NCBI RefSeq assembly: GCF_900114285.1
Contig: NZ_FOSN01000004.1
Location: forward strand, 1-64,000
DNA: 64,000 bases
Reading direction: 5' to 3'
Origin: Methylocapsa palsarum
Lineage (GTDB): Bacteria > Pseudomonadota > Alphaproteobacteria > Rhizobiales > Beijerinckiaceae
Shown in pieces: positions 54,221 through 63,973 of the stretch (positions are counted from its first letter, which is position 1; each line of letters opens with the position of its first letter). The translations under genes and the position numbers were made by a program. Under the pieces are notes generated by a model. It was not told the DNA's origin. It searched no databases and saw only the letters and a list, made by a program, of their open reading frames with translations.

Positions 54221-54306
54221 TGCTTGATCTGTAAACGGCGACGTTCGATATCTGAATCATCGTCCGCGCGATAACGCGGACCGCGCTTGGGAAAGGCGGC
54301 TGAGCT

Positions 54307-56577
54307 TTGTTCGATGGTCTGCGGTCGTCGGCTTTCGGCCGGAAAATCGCGCGAGGATTGCTCGCGTTTGACGCGTTCGTCGACTCGACGCTCTATGCGG
54401 CGCAGGAGAGCGCGCGCGACCGCTATGACGCTTTTTCCACGTTCATGGACCGTTTCCACATCGCCGGATGGCGGCGCGCCCTCAATGAACTCGCCTGCGA
54501 AACCCTTAACATCAGCGTCGGCGTGGGAGTGCTGGCGCTGATGCTGGCGATGCCCGCTTTCCAGGAAACTTCTGAAGACTGGCTGAAAAAAACCGACCTC
54601 GCGGTCACGTTTCTCGATCGCTACGGTCAGGAGGCCGGGCGGCGCGGGATCCGTCACGATGATTCGGTCTCGTTCGACGAATTGCCGCCGGCGCTGATCC
54701 AGGCGGTTCTCGCCACGGAGGATCGCCGCTTCTTCGATCATTTCGGCATCGACGTGATCGGCACCATGCGCGCTTTGACCGTCAACGCGCGCGCCGACAC
54801 GGTGGTCCAAGGCGGATCATCGATCACTCAGCAGCTTGCAAAAAACCTTTTTCTCTCCAACAAGCGCACGCTCCAGCGCAAAATCAAGGAAGCCTTTCTG
54901 GCGCTGTGGCTCGAATACAGACTGCCGAAGCGCGAAATCCTTCGCCTCTACCTTGACCGCGCCTACCTCGGCGGCGGAGCGTTCGGGGTGCAGGCCGCGG
55001 CGCAATTCTACTTCGACAAATCAGTGAAGGATCTCTCGCTCGCCGAAGCCGCCATGCTCGCGGGCCTGTTCAAGGCGCCCACGAAATTCGCGCCGCATGT
55101 CAATCTGCCGGCGGCCCGCGCACGCGCGAACGACGTGTTGAACAACATGGTGGACGCGGGCTATCTCACGGAGGGCCAGATCTACGCGGCGCTGCGAAAT
55201 CCGGCGACCCCCGTCGATCGCAAACGCGACGTCAATCCGGACTGGTATCTCGACTACGCCTACGACGAGGTTAAAAAACTCTCGGACGCGGGAAAACTCG
55301 GGGACGAACGCGTTCTGACGGTCCGCACGGCGCTCGACCTCAATCTGCAACGGCGCGCCGACGCGACGATCGAGGATCAATTGCGCCAGTATGGTCCCGG
55401 CTACCACGCGAAGCAGGGCGCGATGGTGATCCTTGAGCCGCTTGGCGCGCTGCGGGCCATGATCGGCGGTCGCGACTATGGCGCGAGCCAGTTCAACCGC
55501 GCGACGGATGCGCTGCGCCAGCCCGGCTCTTCGTTCAAACCCTTCGTCTATCTGACGGCGCTGATGACCGGAAAGTACAAGCCGACGACCATCGTCGTCG
55601 ATGCGCCGATCTGCATCGGAAACTGGTGCCCGCGCAACTACAAGGGCTCCTATGCCGGCTCGCTTCCGCTGATCACCGCCCTGGCGAAATCTCTGAACAC
55701 GGTTGCGATCCGGTTGTCGATCGGCATCGGCGAGGCGGATTCGGTGCCGGGCCACAACAACACCTTCGAGGCCGCGAAACGCGGCCGCGCCAAAATCGTG
55801 GAAACGGCGCGGCGGATGGGCCTGACGACGCCTCTCGCCGACACGGTGTCCTTGCCGATCGGCGCGGCGGAAGTGACCGTCATCGACATGGCTTCGGCCT
55901 ATTGCGCCTTCGCCAACGGCGGCCTTCGCGCGCCGCCTTACACGGCGGTGGAAATCGCCAACAGCAGGGGCGAGGTCATCTACCGCCGCGACCGGGATTC
56001 TCCGCCGCCCTATCAGATCATCGACCCCGACACGATCGTCACGATGGACTCGATGCTGCTGCAGGTGGTCGAGGCCGGCACCGGAAAACGGGCGAAGCTC
56101 GACAATATCGACGTCGCCGGAAAGACCGGCACGACCAACGGCTACAAGGACGCCTGGTTCATCGGCTTCACCGGCAATTTCGTCGGCGCGGTCTGGTTCG
56201 GCAATGATGACGATACGGCGATGGAGAACATGACCGGGGGCAGTCTTCCGGCCGGCACCTGGCACGAAGTCATGGAATACGCGCACCACGGCGTTGAACT
56301 GAAACCCCTGCCGGGACGCCCGACGCCTGCGGCCGCGCCAAACCCGGCGCCGGTGGGAGAGGGGGCGACCGCCGACTCCGCCCTCGCCGGAGCGCCGCGT
56401 CCGCCGGCGCGATTGTCGGCGCGGGCGGTCGAGACGCTCACGGCGATCGAAGCCGAGATGACGGATCTTGCAAGAAAACGAAGCCAGGCGGAGCTTCCGA
56501 CCGTGGGCGCCTCCGTCAAGGACGTCGCCGGAAAGCCCGCTGAAGGGCGCAAAGGCGCGGCGGGCGGCGGCGGGTAG
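54307..56577 (+). CDS. Penicillin-binding protein 1A-type bifunctional peptidoglycan synthase
   Basis: A 756-residue protein with a membrane anchor about 68-84. The GT51 glycosyltransferase shows ATEDRRFFDHFGID (catalytic E138), QGGSSITQQLAKNLFL and RKIKEAFLALWLE. The transpeptidase shows SxxK at S408 (PGSSFKPF), KSLN, and KTGTT in VAGKTGTTNGYKD. It polymerises and cross-links murein in the periplasm. The start is TTG at 54307 after AGGCGG. A proline/alanine-rich C-terminal tail of about 80 residues follows the last domain. Length is typical. Confidence 0.9.
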   Translation: MFDGLRSSAFGRKIARGLLAFDAFVDSTLYAAQESARDRYDAFSTFMDRFHIAGWRRALNELACETLNISVGVGVLALMLAMPAFQETSEDWLKKTDLAVTFLDRYGQEAGRRGIRHDDSVSFDELPPALIQAVLATEDRRFFDHFGIDVIGTMRALTVNARADTVVQGGSSITQQLAKNLFLSNKRTLQRKIKEAFLALWLEYRLPKREILRLYLDRAYLGGGAFGVQAAAQFYFDKSVKDLSLAEAAMLAGLFKAPTKFAPHVNLPAARARANDVLNNMVDAGYLTEGQIYAALRNPATPVDRKRDVNPDWYLDYAYDEVKKLSDAGKLGDERVLTVRTALDLNLQRRADATIEDQLRQYGPGYHAKQGAMVILEPLGALRAMIGGRDYGASQFNRATDALRQPGSSFKPFVYLTALMTGKYKPTTIVVDAPICIGNWCPRNYKGSYAGSLPLITALAKSLNTVAIRLSIGIGEADSVPGHNNTFEAAKRGRAKIVETARRMGLTTPLADTVSLPIGAAEVTVIDMASAYCAFANGGLRAPPYTAVEIANSRGEVIYRRDRDSPPPYQIIDPDTIVTMDSMLLQVVEAGTGKRAKLDNIDVAGKTGTTNGYKDAWFIGFTGNFVGAVWFGNDDDTAMENMTGGSLPAGTWHEVMEYAHHGVELKPLPGRPTPAAAPNPAPVGEGATADSALAGAPRPPARLSARAVETLTAIEAEMTDLARKRSQAELPTVGASVKDVAGKPAEGRKGAAGGGG

Positions 56578-56642
56578 GCGGCGGGTCGGCGGCGGGTAGG
56601 CTCGGACAGAATGATGCTTTCAACGCGGGGTGGCGCCCGGCA

Positions 56643-57242
56643 TTGGCGAACTGGCGGTTACGGGTGCATTTTTTCATAAAATTGCTTGGCGTCGTTCTGG
56701 CGGGCGTCATTCTGGGTCTGGGAGGAACCCTCCTGATGCTGGAGCGCGGAGTCTCGTTCGGCGCGGTCAAGGCGGGGCCGTGGACGGCCTCGCCCCACAA
56801 CGGCTCGCTTGACGTCGACCCCTACGCGCGCGCGATGTTCGCCTACACGGGCGAACTTCCGCTGGGAGCGGCGGAAGGGATCGGCTTCACCGCCCAGAAG
56901 GACAGCATGGGTGCGCCTCTCAACGCGCACTGCGACTACATCGTCAGCGGCCACACGCCGCAAGCGCGCTACTGGACGATGACATTGCTCTCGCCCGAGG
57001 GCTTGCCTGTCGCCAACGCGGCCCGGCGGTACGGATTCACATCGGCGGAGATTTTGAGGGCGCCTGGCGGGAACTTTGAAATCGCGCTGTCGCGCCACGC
57101 GCGCCCGGGCAATTGGCTGCCGATCGGAGATGCGTCGAAATTCATGCTCGTTTTGCGGCTCTACGATCCAGATCTGAACATCGCGACCTTGTCTCTCGAC
57201 GAGGCCAGTCTTCCCGCACTCATCCGGAAGAATTGCCGGTGA
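56643..57242 (+). CDS. DUF1214 domain membrane-anchored protein
   Basis: 199 residues, starting at TTG 56643. One N-terminal membrane helix (FIKLLGVVLAGVILGLGGTL) then a periplasmic DUF1214-type domain: DPYARAMFAYTGELPLG, HCDYIVSGHTPQARYWTMTL and GNWLPIGDASKFMLVLRLYD. The function of the family is unknown. The stop overlaps the next gene start (GTGA), so the two are translated together. Confidence 0.8.
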   Translation: MANWRLRVHFFIKLLGVVLAGVILGLGGTLLMLERGVSFGAVKAGPWTASPHNGSLDVDPYARAMFAYTGELPLGAAEGIGFTAQKDSMGAPLNAHCDYIVSGHTPQARYWTMTLLSPEGLPVANAARRYGFTSAEILRAPGGNFEIALSRHARPGNWLPIGDASKFMLVLRLYDPDLNIATLSLDEASLPALIRKNCR

Positions 57243-57829
57243 CCAGTCTCGACCGCGCGCTCTCCACCCTGCTCTGGCTGCTTGCGCTGATCTTCATTGC
57301 GGGACTCGCGCATATCCTCACGATTTTCTACCTGCCGACCCATTTCGCGAAGGTTCCGATGGAGACGTTCGCGGCGTTCGCAAAACAATCGCAGTTGACG
57401 CTGTTGCCACAGGCCGCCCCCGGAGCGTCGCTGACGCCCTTCGCCGATCCCGCGACCGTTCAGGGAATCTGCACGTTCGATCTCGCGCAAGGGCCGTTGC
57501 ACGTGCATGGCGACGTGGACCGCGACCGATTGCTCACCATGTCGTTTCGAACGCCGGCTGGAATGGTCTTCTATTCGTTGACCAACCGGGCCGCGCAAAA
57601 GGGCAAACTCGACATTCTGCTGCTGAACACCGCGCAACTCGAAGCGCTGGAGGCGGAAGACGATGCTCAGGACGAAGGCGCGCCGGCGCAAGACCTGCGG
57701 CTTCTCTCTCCGACGGAAAAGGGATTCGTCCTGTTGAGCGCCCTGGCGAACTTCCCGAGCGAAACGGCGGATGCGGAGCAAAGGGTGAAAGCGTTCACCT
57801 GCGAAACGCAGGAGCCGGCTACGGATTAA
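57239..57829 (+). CDS. DUF1254-like membrane-anchored partner protein
   Basis: 196 residues from the GTG at 57239, overlapping the preceding stop. One membrane helix near the N terminus (LSTLLWLLALIFIAGLAHIL), then FYLPTHFAKVPMETFAAFA, a single central ICTFDLAQGPLHVHGDVD and MSFRTPAGMVFYSLTNRA. The DUF1214/DUF1254-like pair recurs in Rhizobiales, which supports the call. Function unknown; they probably form a complex in the periplasm. Confidence 0.75.
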   Translation: MTSLDRALSTLLWLLALIFIAGLAHILTIFYLPTHFAKVPMETFAAFAKQSQLTLLPQAAPGASLTPFADPATVQGICTFDLAQGPLHVHGDVDRDRLLTMSFRTPAGMVFYSLTNRAAQKGKLDILLLNTAQLEALEAEDDAQDEGAPAQDLRLLSPTEKGFVLLSALANFPSETADAEQRVKAFTCETQEPATD

Positions 57830-58105
57830 CCCCGACGTCGAAAACGCTCAGACTCGTTCGACGTCATGGTTCAGAACACACAACGGCCCGTAAACAATCT
57901 GGGCCGTACTCGCTTCGAGAAGCGACTGCGTCTTGAGATACGCGGTATAAAGCCGCGCAACAAAACACTCTTTAAAATTGAAGAACTTCGACAAATTGAA
58001 AAAACACCGCCAAATTGAAGACAGCCCGCAAAGAAAGCTTACCCGCCACAGAATGGATCTTCTCGCGACATGTTGGCGCAAAAACTCCTGACCGGACGCC
58101 TGTGT
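57830..58105. other. Intergenic with a hairpin and short direct repeats
   Basis: After the DUF1254-like gene comes an inverted repeat, ACGGCCC and GGGCCGT with an 11-base loop, near 57880-57907, and then three AAATTGAA words at 57975, 57993 and 58012, about 18-19 bases apart. No gene called. Confidence 0.4.
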
Positions 58106-58399
58106 TCAATATTTTTGTTTTTCCGTAACCCCGTCTTTGCCTTGAAGCACAGCCCCTTGCGACTGTTTCCGGCGCGTCTTTTTTTGCGGACGATCTCCCT
58201 GCGCCCGTCCCTTGGCCTCGCTCGGCCGGTCGACAATCGTCCCGCGCCGGACGCCGGGGAAGAAAATGACGACGGCCGAAGGCCTTGGCGTAGAAGGCTT
58301 GGGCGCAGGTGGCTTGGGCGCAGGGCCTTGATGAGCAAGGCGATCAGAGTCTGAAAGACCATGGCCCGTCACAGGTTTGAAAACCAACACTTCGCCCAT
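58106..58399 (-). CDS. Small conserved Rhizobiales-type protein
   Basis: 97 residues from the ATG at 58399, preceded by a good GGAG site. The middle, SAVVIFFPGVRRGTIVDRP, matches a short strand I recall in small Rhizobiales proteins of the IxFFxGVR type; the C terminus is basic (RPQKKTRRKQS). The N-terminal 40 residues are Pro/Lys-rich. Function unknown. Confidence 0.5.
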   Translation of the reverse strand: MGEVLVFKPVTGHGLSDSDRLAHQGPAPKPPAPKPSTPRPSAVVIFFPGVRRGTIVDRPSEAKGRAQGDRPQKKTRRKQSQGAVLQGKDGVTEKQKY

Positions 58400-58725
58400 C
58401 CTAAGTCTCCAGAATTCAGCGCACCCGGCTGTGCGGATCGCGTGATGTCTATTTTTATGAGTCCACCTTGCTCAACGCCAAACATGCATGACGAAAAAGC
58501 ATGGTCGAGGTCAGAGGCGACCGTCGGCGCGCTGTTTCGCCGGAGGGTTAAACTACGGCCTTACGATAATTTTAATGTGATAAAACGCACTCCCCATCAA
58601 CGGGTTCCGGGCATCTCAGGCTTTGCTATTTCGATGGCTGTGACATGGCGCCCTTGCGGACTCCAGCGAAGCCGCTGTTTCTCGGAATTCGTTTCTTGGA
58701 ATCTGTTTCTTGGAGGCGATGCGGA
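58400..58725. other. Intergenic
   Basis: No gene recognised; contains the promoter side of the small protein gene at 58399. Confidence 0.35.
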
Positions 58726-59103
58726 CTACAGGAATTGACTGAGGCCGGGGATGGCCGCCGCGACCTGCCCCACACGTTCATCGCCCGCCTTCTCACGGGC
58801 ATATGCGAAGACTTCCTTGCCGATCGCCTGCATTTGACTCATGCCAAGACCGAGCTCCCCAAGCCTGCCCGCCAGACCCATGAGGCCGCCGCCGATCATT
58901 CCAGCGAAGCCGGACAACACCCCGCCGCCGTCTCCCGCCGCGTCCGCAGCCTCGGAGGCCCCCGGCACGGACGTAAACAATTCCTCTACTTCAGCCTGCG
59001 GACCCTCCTTACGCAGAAACGCAAGAATGAGCCCCGTCGCCTGCCGGGCGACGTCGGGCTCCACACCCGTTGCTGCGGCGATGCGCGCGATCAATTCATC
59101 CAT
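58726..59103 (-). CDS. Small DUF2780-like protein
   Basis: 125 residues from the ATG at 59103, which follows AAGGAGG. The N terminus, DELIARIAAATGVEPDVARQ, and the glycine-rich middle GGGLMGLAGRLGELGLG followed by VGQVAAAIPGLSQFL resemble the DUF2780/VcgC-type family. Function unknown. The open frame continues upstream without similarity, so the later ATG was chosen. Confidence 0.65.
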   Translation of the reverse strand: MDELIARIAAATGVEPDVARQATGLILAFLRKEGPQAEVEELFTSVPGASEAADAAGDGGGVLSGFAGMIGGGLMGLAGRLGELGLGMSQMQAIGKEVFAYAREKAGDERVGQVAAAIPGLSQFL

Positions 59104-59380
59104 GTCGGCCTCCTTCCTTGCGAACCTGTCGCGCCGGGCTTTCGCGGCCCCGCCGATGCCCGCACTTGCCGCTCGCCGAGGCCAAAAATCAAGCCGATCC
59201 GCGCTTGAAAATGACCCTGCCGAGGCCATCGCACCTCGTATCGCGACAAGACATGTCCTATAGTCATCCTGATCCGCGGACCTTGAGGCAGACTGACCGC
59301 GGGGCGACCGGTCCGGTCAAACCGGTCCCTAGGAAATATTCTGTCCTGCGAAATAATCTGTCCCACAAGGAATCCGCCGC

Positions 59381-60925
59381 ATGGCCGATGAGTCGGCAAA
59401 TCCGCCTGGTCAGATTCTGGTCGGCAAGGGAGACCGGTTCGAGCATTTGATTCTGGCGCTCGGCAACCGTCACGGTCTTGTCGCGGGAGCGACCGGTACG
59501 GGTAAGACCGTGACTCTGCAACTTCTGGCGGAGGGATTTTCGCGGGCTGGCGCGGCTGTATTTGCGGCGGACGTAAAAGGCGATCTGGCGGGCGTCGCCA
59601 TGCCAGGCGATTCAAAGCCGCATTTCGTCGCGCGCGCCAGGGAAATCGGCGCCCCCTACAAGCCCGATTCCTTTCCGGTCGCGTTCTGGGATCTTTTCGG
59701 CGAACAGGGTCACCCCATCCGGGCGACGCTCTCCGACGTCGGCCCGCTGCTCCTCGCGCGGCTGCTTGAACTCAACGACATCCAGGAGGGCGTCCTCAAC
59801 ATCGCGTTCAAGGTCGCCGACGAATCCGGCCTGCTCCTGATCGACCTCAAGGATCTGCGGGCGATGTTGCGGCATGTGAGCGAGAACGCCTCCGACCTGA
59901 CGGCGCGCTATGGCAATATCGCCGCCTCGTCGGTCGGCGCGATTTTGCGCCAATTGCTGGTTCTTGAAAATCAGGGCGCCGCGAATTTCTTCGGCGAACC
60001 CGCGCTCGACATTCACGACTTCCTGCGCACGGACGCCAACGGGCGGGGGATCATCAATATCCTCAGCGCCGACAAGCTCATGCGCTCGCCGCGTCTTTAC
60101 GCGACTTTTCTTTTATGGATGCTGTCCGAACTGTTCGAGAAATTGCCAGAGGTCGGCGATCTCGACAAACCGAAGCTGGTGTTCTTTTTCGACGAAGCGC
60201 ATCTTTTGTTCGAGCGCGCCCCGGCGAGCCTCCTCGCCGCGATCGAGCAGGTCGTGCGGTTGATTCGCTCGAAAGGCGTCGGGGTCTATTTCGTGACGCA
60301 AAACCCCGTCGACATTCCCGACAGCGTCCTCGGGCAACTCGGCAATCGTGTGCAGCATGCGCTGCGCGCGTTCACGCCAAGAGACCAGAAAGCCGTGCGG
60401 GCGGCCGCGGAAACGTTCCGCGCGAATCCGTCGTTCAATACGGCGGCGGTCATCACCCAACTGGGCGTCGGCGAGGCGCTGGTCTCGATGCTGGACGAGA
60501 AGGGGAGTCCCGAAATCGTGGCGCGGGCCTTGATCGCGCCCCCATCGGCGCGGGTCGGCCCGATCACCCTCGAGGAGCGGCGCAGCCTCATCCAAAGCAG
60601 CAGCCTGCTTGGCAAATACGACACGCCCGTTGACCGGATCTCGGCCTTCGAGCGCCTAGAAAATCCCTCCGCCGCGCAGGCGGATCAACCCGGCGGCCAG
60701 CCTGGCGACGCGGCTGCAACCCCGACGGGAGGACTTCTCGACAGGCTCGGCGGCGCGATCGGCGGATTCTTCGGCAAAACGTCCGGGACCAGCGTCGGCA
60801 AACGCCAGCGCATGTCCCCCGGCGAGATGGCGGTCCGCTCCGCCGTTCAATCCGCCGCGCGCTCGGCCGGAACCCAGATCGCCCGGGCGATCATGCGCGG
60901 AATCCTCGGCGGGCGCTCGAAATAG
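59381..60925 (+). CDS. HerA-like ATPase of the DUF853 (YjgR) family
   Basis: A 514-residue protein with Walker A GATGTGKT (about 36-43), [23 protein letters not shown], Walker [15 protein letters not shown] and sensor [30 protein letters not shown]853 proteins are related to HerA/FtsK-type hexameric ATPases; the role in bacteria is unclear (possible nucleic-acid translocase). The last 90 residues are low-complexity Gly/Ala with a basic end. AAGGAATCC precedes the ATG. Confidence 0.88.
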   Translation: MADESANPPGQILVGKGDRFEHLILALGNRHGLVAGATGTGKTVTLQLLAEGFSRAGAAVFAADVKGDLAGVAMPGDSKPHFVARAREIGAPYKPDSFPVAFWDLFGEQGHPIRATLSDVGPLLLARLLELNDIQEGVLNIAFKVADESGLLLIDLKDLRAMLRHVSENASDLTARYGNIAASSVGAILRQLLVLENQGAANFFGEPALDIHDFLRTDANGRGIINILSADKLMRSPRLYATFLLWMLSELFEKLPEVGDLDKPKLVFFFDEAHLLFERAPASLLAAIEQVVRLIRSKGVGVYFVTQNPVDIPDSVLGQLGNRVQHALRAFTPRDQKAVRAAAETFRANPSFNTAAVITQLGVGEALVSMLDEKGSPEIVARALIAPPSARVGPITLEERRSLIQSSSLLGKYDTPVDRISAFERLENPSAAQADQPGGQPGDAAATPTGGLLDRLGGAIGGFFGKTSGTSVGKRQRMSPGEMAVRSAVQSAARSAGTQIARAIMRGILGGRSK

Positions 60926-61054
60926 ACGGCGCCTACTCTGCTCTCGCGGTCCTGATCCGCGATATCGAAAGGCGGGTGAAATCCTATGGCTCGCTGAATA
61001 AAAGTCCTGCGGCCGTCATCGGCAACACCCATCACGCTTCGTCAGGTCGTCGCG

Positions 61055-61837
61055 TCACCGGATCGGCACCCCCGATTCGGCGCTCAACTGGCGCGACAGG
61101 GCTGGCGTCAGGGCGCCGTGGACCGGACGGCCCCTGTCGCGCTCGTAGCGCTCGATGGCCTGCCTTGTCGTCAGTCCGGCGACGCCGTCGGGCTTCAGCA
61201 CAAAGCCCAGTTTGACGAGAGCGCGTTGCGCCGCAAGAATCGTTTTGCTCGGGGCCGCGGATGAAGCAGACGGCGACGTCGCCGCCGCAGCTTTGCCGGG
61301 CGAGGTTTGGGCAGGCGAAGTTTTGGCGCCCGAGGGTTTGGCCGATCCGGTTTTTGCCGGAGGCGCCTTGAGGAAGGTGGAAATCGGATCCCCTGTCTCT
61401 TCCTCGGCGGGGGCGTTTGCTGCCGGGGCCTGGCGCGGATGAAGGTTCACGACCTTGTCGGCGCCTTGATGGTCAAATGTCGTCTTCTCCTCGCTTGTTA
61501 GAGCGGGGGTTGACGCGCCCGGAGCGATTCGGGCGACGGGGGCCGGGGCGGTCTCCGCGATGGCCGGCTCACGCGCAGGCGCCAAGGATGCGGCCTTCGC
61601 GAACAAAGGCGCAGGATGGCGGCTGGTCTGCAAGGTGAGCGCGTTGACGATGATCCCGGCGACGACCGCGGTCCCGAGGACGGCGCAGATGAGGAGCCCA
61701 TAGCGCCGGCGCGGTTTTCGCCGCTGGTTCGCGGGCCGCCGTTGTCTGGAAAAGGGCTTGTCGAGCATCGGGTTTTGTCTCGAAGCCGGTTCAGACAAGA
61801 TGAAATCATGATCGGCCGCAGCCAGAGCTTCACGCAA
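61055..61837 (-). CDS. Membrane-anchored peptidoglycan-binding domain protein
   Basis: 260 residues. It starts at TTG 61837, which overlaps the stop of the kinase gene and follows GAAGGTG; an ATG at 61768 would shorten it by 23. A basic N terminus precedes one membrane helix about 47-68 (YGLLICAVLGTAVVAGIIVN). A Pro/Ala/Ser-rich linker about 75-195 leads to a PG_binding_1 domain at the C terminus (AQRALVKLGFVLKPDGVAGL and TRQAIERYERDRGRPVHG). It would reach from the inner membrane to the murein. Translational coupling to the histidine kinase suggests a common process, perhaps envelope sensing. Confidence 0.8.
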   Translation of the reverse strand: MREALAAADHDFILSEPASRQNPMLDKPFSRQRRPANQRRKPRRRYGLLICAVLGTAVVAGIIVNALTLQTSRHPAPLFAKAASLAPAREPAIAETAPAPVARIAPGASTPALTSEEKTTFDHQGADKVVNLHPRQAPAANAPAEEETGDPISTFLKAPPAKTGSAKPSGAKTSPAQTSPGKAAAATSPSASSAAPSKTILAAQRALVKLGFVLKPDGVAGLTTRQAIERYERDRGRPVHGALTPALSRQLSAESGVPIR

Positions 61838-63311
61838 TTTTCTTCACCTTCGTTTGCTTTGAAAGATCATCCAGCGTCTGCTTGAAAAGGTCGGGCTTTT
61901 CCTCTCCCCGGCGATAGCCGGAAAGGGCCGCGACTGGCGCGCTGGCGCGCGCGTCTTTAAGCGGCGGGCGGCAGTCGAGAGGCAGACGGACGACGACGCA
62001 GGTTCCCTTGCCGGGTTCGCTCGCGACCGCGATCTCGCCGCCCTGCAGTCCGACGAGGCCGCGGACGATCGACAGGCCAAGGCCAGTCCCCTGAAAGGGC
62101 CGATCAAGCGAGACTTTGGCCTGGAAGAACGGATCGCCGAGCCGCTCGAGATCGCGCGATTCGATTCCGATTCCTGTGTCCGCCACGGTGAGCAGGAGCG
62201 AATTCCCGTCGGATTTCGCGCTCACCGTCACGCGGCCGCGCGGGGGCGTGAACTTCACGGCGTTCGAAAGAAGATTGAGGATGATCTGTTTGCAGGCGCG
62301 CTTGTCGCCGATCAACTCGCTGAGACTCGCCGGGTAATCGCGAACGAGTTCGACGCCCTTCTCGGCGGCGTCAAGCCGGATCATGTCGCAACAAAGCTCG
62401 AACAGGGGCAAGACGCAAAATCGTTCAGGGCTGATTTCGAACGAGCCGGAGCGGATCTTGGAGAGATCGAGGATGGAGTTCACGACCGTCAGCAGATGCT
62501 GGCCGGACTGGTGAATGACTCCGGCATATTCGAGCCGCTTGCCGGCGTCGCGCGGCGCGAGGTCTGGATGGCTCAAGAGCTCCGAAAAGCCGATGATCGC
62601 ATTGAGCGGCGTTCGCAGCTCGTGACTGACATTGGCGAGGAAATGATCCTTGGACTGGCTCGCTTCCTCTGCGCTCGCGCGGGCCGCTTCGAGTTCGTCT
62701 TCGCGCGCCTTCGATTGCGTGACGTCGCGGAAAACGCAGATGATTCCAAGACCGTCGCGCTCGCCGGTCTCCCCAGGATCGCCGCCGCGACACCCCTGGG
62801 CGAGCATATCAAGCCAGACGAAGACCGGCTCGGCATAGCGGCCGCGATCGACCACCGCCGAGGCGCGCAGGCGCAGGTTCGCCCGCGCGATCGCGGAGCC
62901 AGGGCCAGCGTCGGTGATCGCTTTGAGAAAAACCGGCCGGTCGGCGACGTGAACCCGCTCGAAAAAGCCGCGGCCTTTCAATTCGCCGGGGGGAAGCCCA
63001 AGCAGGCTCTGGCAATTGCCGCCAACAGACATGGCGGCGCCGGAGGCCTCAAAAACCACCATGAGATCGAGGGAGGTCTCGCTCGTCAGCCTGGCGCCGT
63101 CGGCCTGAGGCCACTCGGGTTCGATCCGCACCGCCGCAAGCTGGACAAAGGCGAGGGCCGTGATCGCGTTCCCCATCGCCAGGATGAGGTAGAGCGAGCC
63201 ATGCGCCGCGCCGAGCACCGGCGTGGAAAGACTGGGGACGGCCGCCGCGCCAAGAGTCGCCAGCGCCAGAATTGTAAAGGCGCCGCTCGCGCCGGCGAGG
63301 ACGGCCTTCAT
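61830..63311 (-). CDS. PAS-containing sensor histidine kinase
   Basis: 493 residues. Two membrane helices (about 8-28 and 38-60) are followed by a PAS domain (about 80-200; LVVFEASGAAMSVGG opens near residue 84 and FRDVTQSKAREDEL closes it). The kinase core has the H box NVSHELRTPLNAIIGFSELL (H230), N box LLSNAVKF, G1 DTGIGI, F box FFQAK and G2 GTGLGLSI. It resembles PleC/DivJ-type hybrid-free kinases of alphaproteobacteria, but the cognate regulator is not adjacent. The gene ends inside the start of the peptidoglycan-binding protein gene. Confidence 0.88.
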   Translation of the reverse strand: MKAVLAGASGAFTILALATLGAAAVPSLSTPVLGAAHGSLYLILAMGNAITALAFVQLAAVRIEPEWPQADGARLTSETSLDLMVVFEASGAAMSVGGNCQSLLGLPPGELKGRGFFERVHVADRPVFLKAITDAGPGSAIARANLRLRASAVVDRGRYAEPVFVWLDMLAQGCRGGDPGETGERDGLGIICVFRDVTQSKAREDELEAARASAEEASQSKDHFLANVSHELRTPLNAIIGFSELLSHPDLAPRDAGKRLEYAGVIHQSGQHLLTVVNSILDLSKIRSGSFEISPERFCVLPLFELCCDMIRLDAAEKGVELVRDYPASLSELIGDKRACKQIILNLLSNAVKFTPPRGRVTVSAKSDGNSLLLTVADTGIGIESRDLERLGDPFFQAKVSLDRPFQGTGLGLSIVRGLVGLQGGEIAVASEPGKGTCVVVRLPLDCRPPLKDARASAPVAALSGYRRGEEKPDLFKQTLDDLSKQTKVKKIA

Positions 63312-63691
63312 CGCGCTCGCCCCGGCGGACGCGTCGCGACGCCCGCAACATTCAGAAGAGCTTTTTGACCATCAAGGCGGGGCGAAGGATTCACGATCGG
63401 CTCCAGGAAAGGGTCTGTCAGGCCGTTCGTCCGATGTGACGAATGAATTGAATGTGACCAGGTCTTGTTAAGTTCGCCCTAAATCCTGACGCCTTTACCC
63501 ATCCCGAACCCGTCGAGCAGCGGGTTCAGCAAGCAAAACGGCCGCTAATTCGCGAATATGGTTTAGAAAGGGTTCCGCTTCGACACCTTCCGGGTCGGGG
63601 CCCTCGCCTTGGGCGCGCCGCGCCGGTCTGGAGGCAGAGATTTAAGGATTGAACCCTAAAATCGAAGGGCTCGCCGGCTTTGGGTATTACT
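63312..63691. promoter_or_regulatory. Divergent intergenic region
   Basis: About 380 bases between the divergent histidine kinase and small membrane protein genes. No gene or named element recognised. Confidence 0.4.
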
Positions 63692-63973
63692 ATGTTCTTT
63701 CTGCTTCGCTGCGTGTTCTGGCTGACGATCGTGTATGCCGCGATCTTCTGGCCGAAAGACTTTGATCGAAAAGCCGCGGCTGACATCCTTCCAAAGACGC
63801 GTCAGCTGGCCGGCGACGCCCTGGAGCAGGCGCGCGACGAGATCGTCAGGTCCTGCGTCAGCGCGCCCGCCGCCTGCCTTGAAGCCTCGGGATATCTAAA
63901 CCTGCCGTCGGCCGCACGCGCCCCTCTCGGCAGAACCCGACCGCCGCCAAGAGAAGCAGCGGACCGGCCCTGA
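63692..63973 (+). CDS. Small membrane-anchored protein, Rhizobiales type
   Basis: 93 residues from the ATG at 63692; a TTG at 63680 is possible. The start MFFLLRCVFWLTIVYAAIFWP is one membrane helix, followed by a soluble part with ARDEIVRSCVSAPAACLEASG. I recall similar short proteins with this N terminus and a C-x6-C pair from many Rhizobiales. Function unknown. Confidence 0.6.
   Translation: MFFLLRCVFWLTIVYAAIFWPKDFDRKAAADILPKTRQLAGDALEQARDEIVRSCVSAPAACLEASGYLNLPSAARAPLGRTRPPPREAADRP

Noticed and set aside
55021-56289. 422-codon minus-strand open frame
   Set aside because: Antisense to the PBP1A transpeptidase domain.
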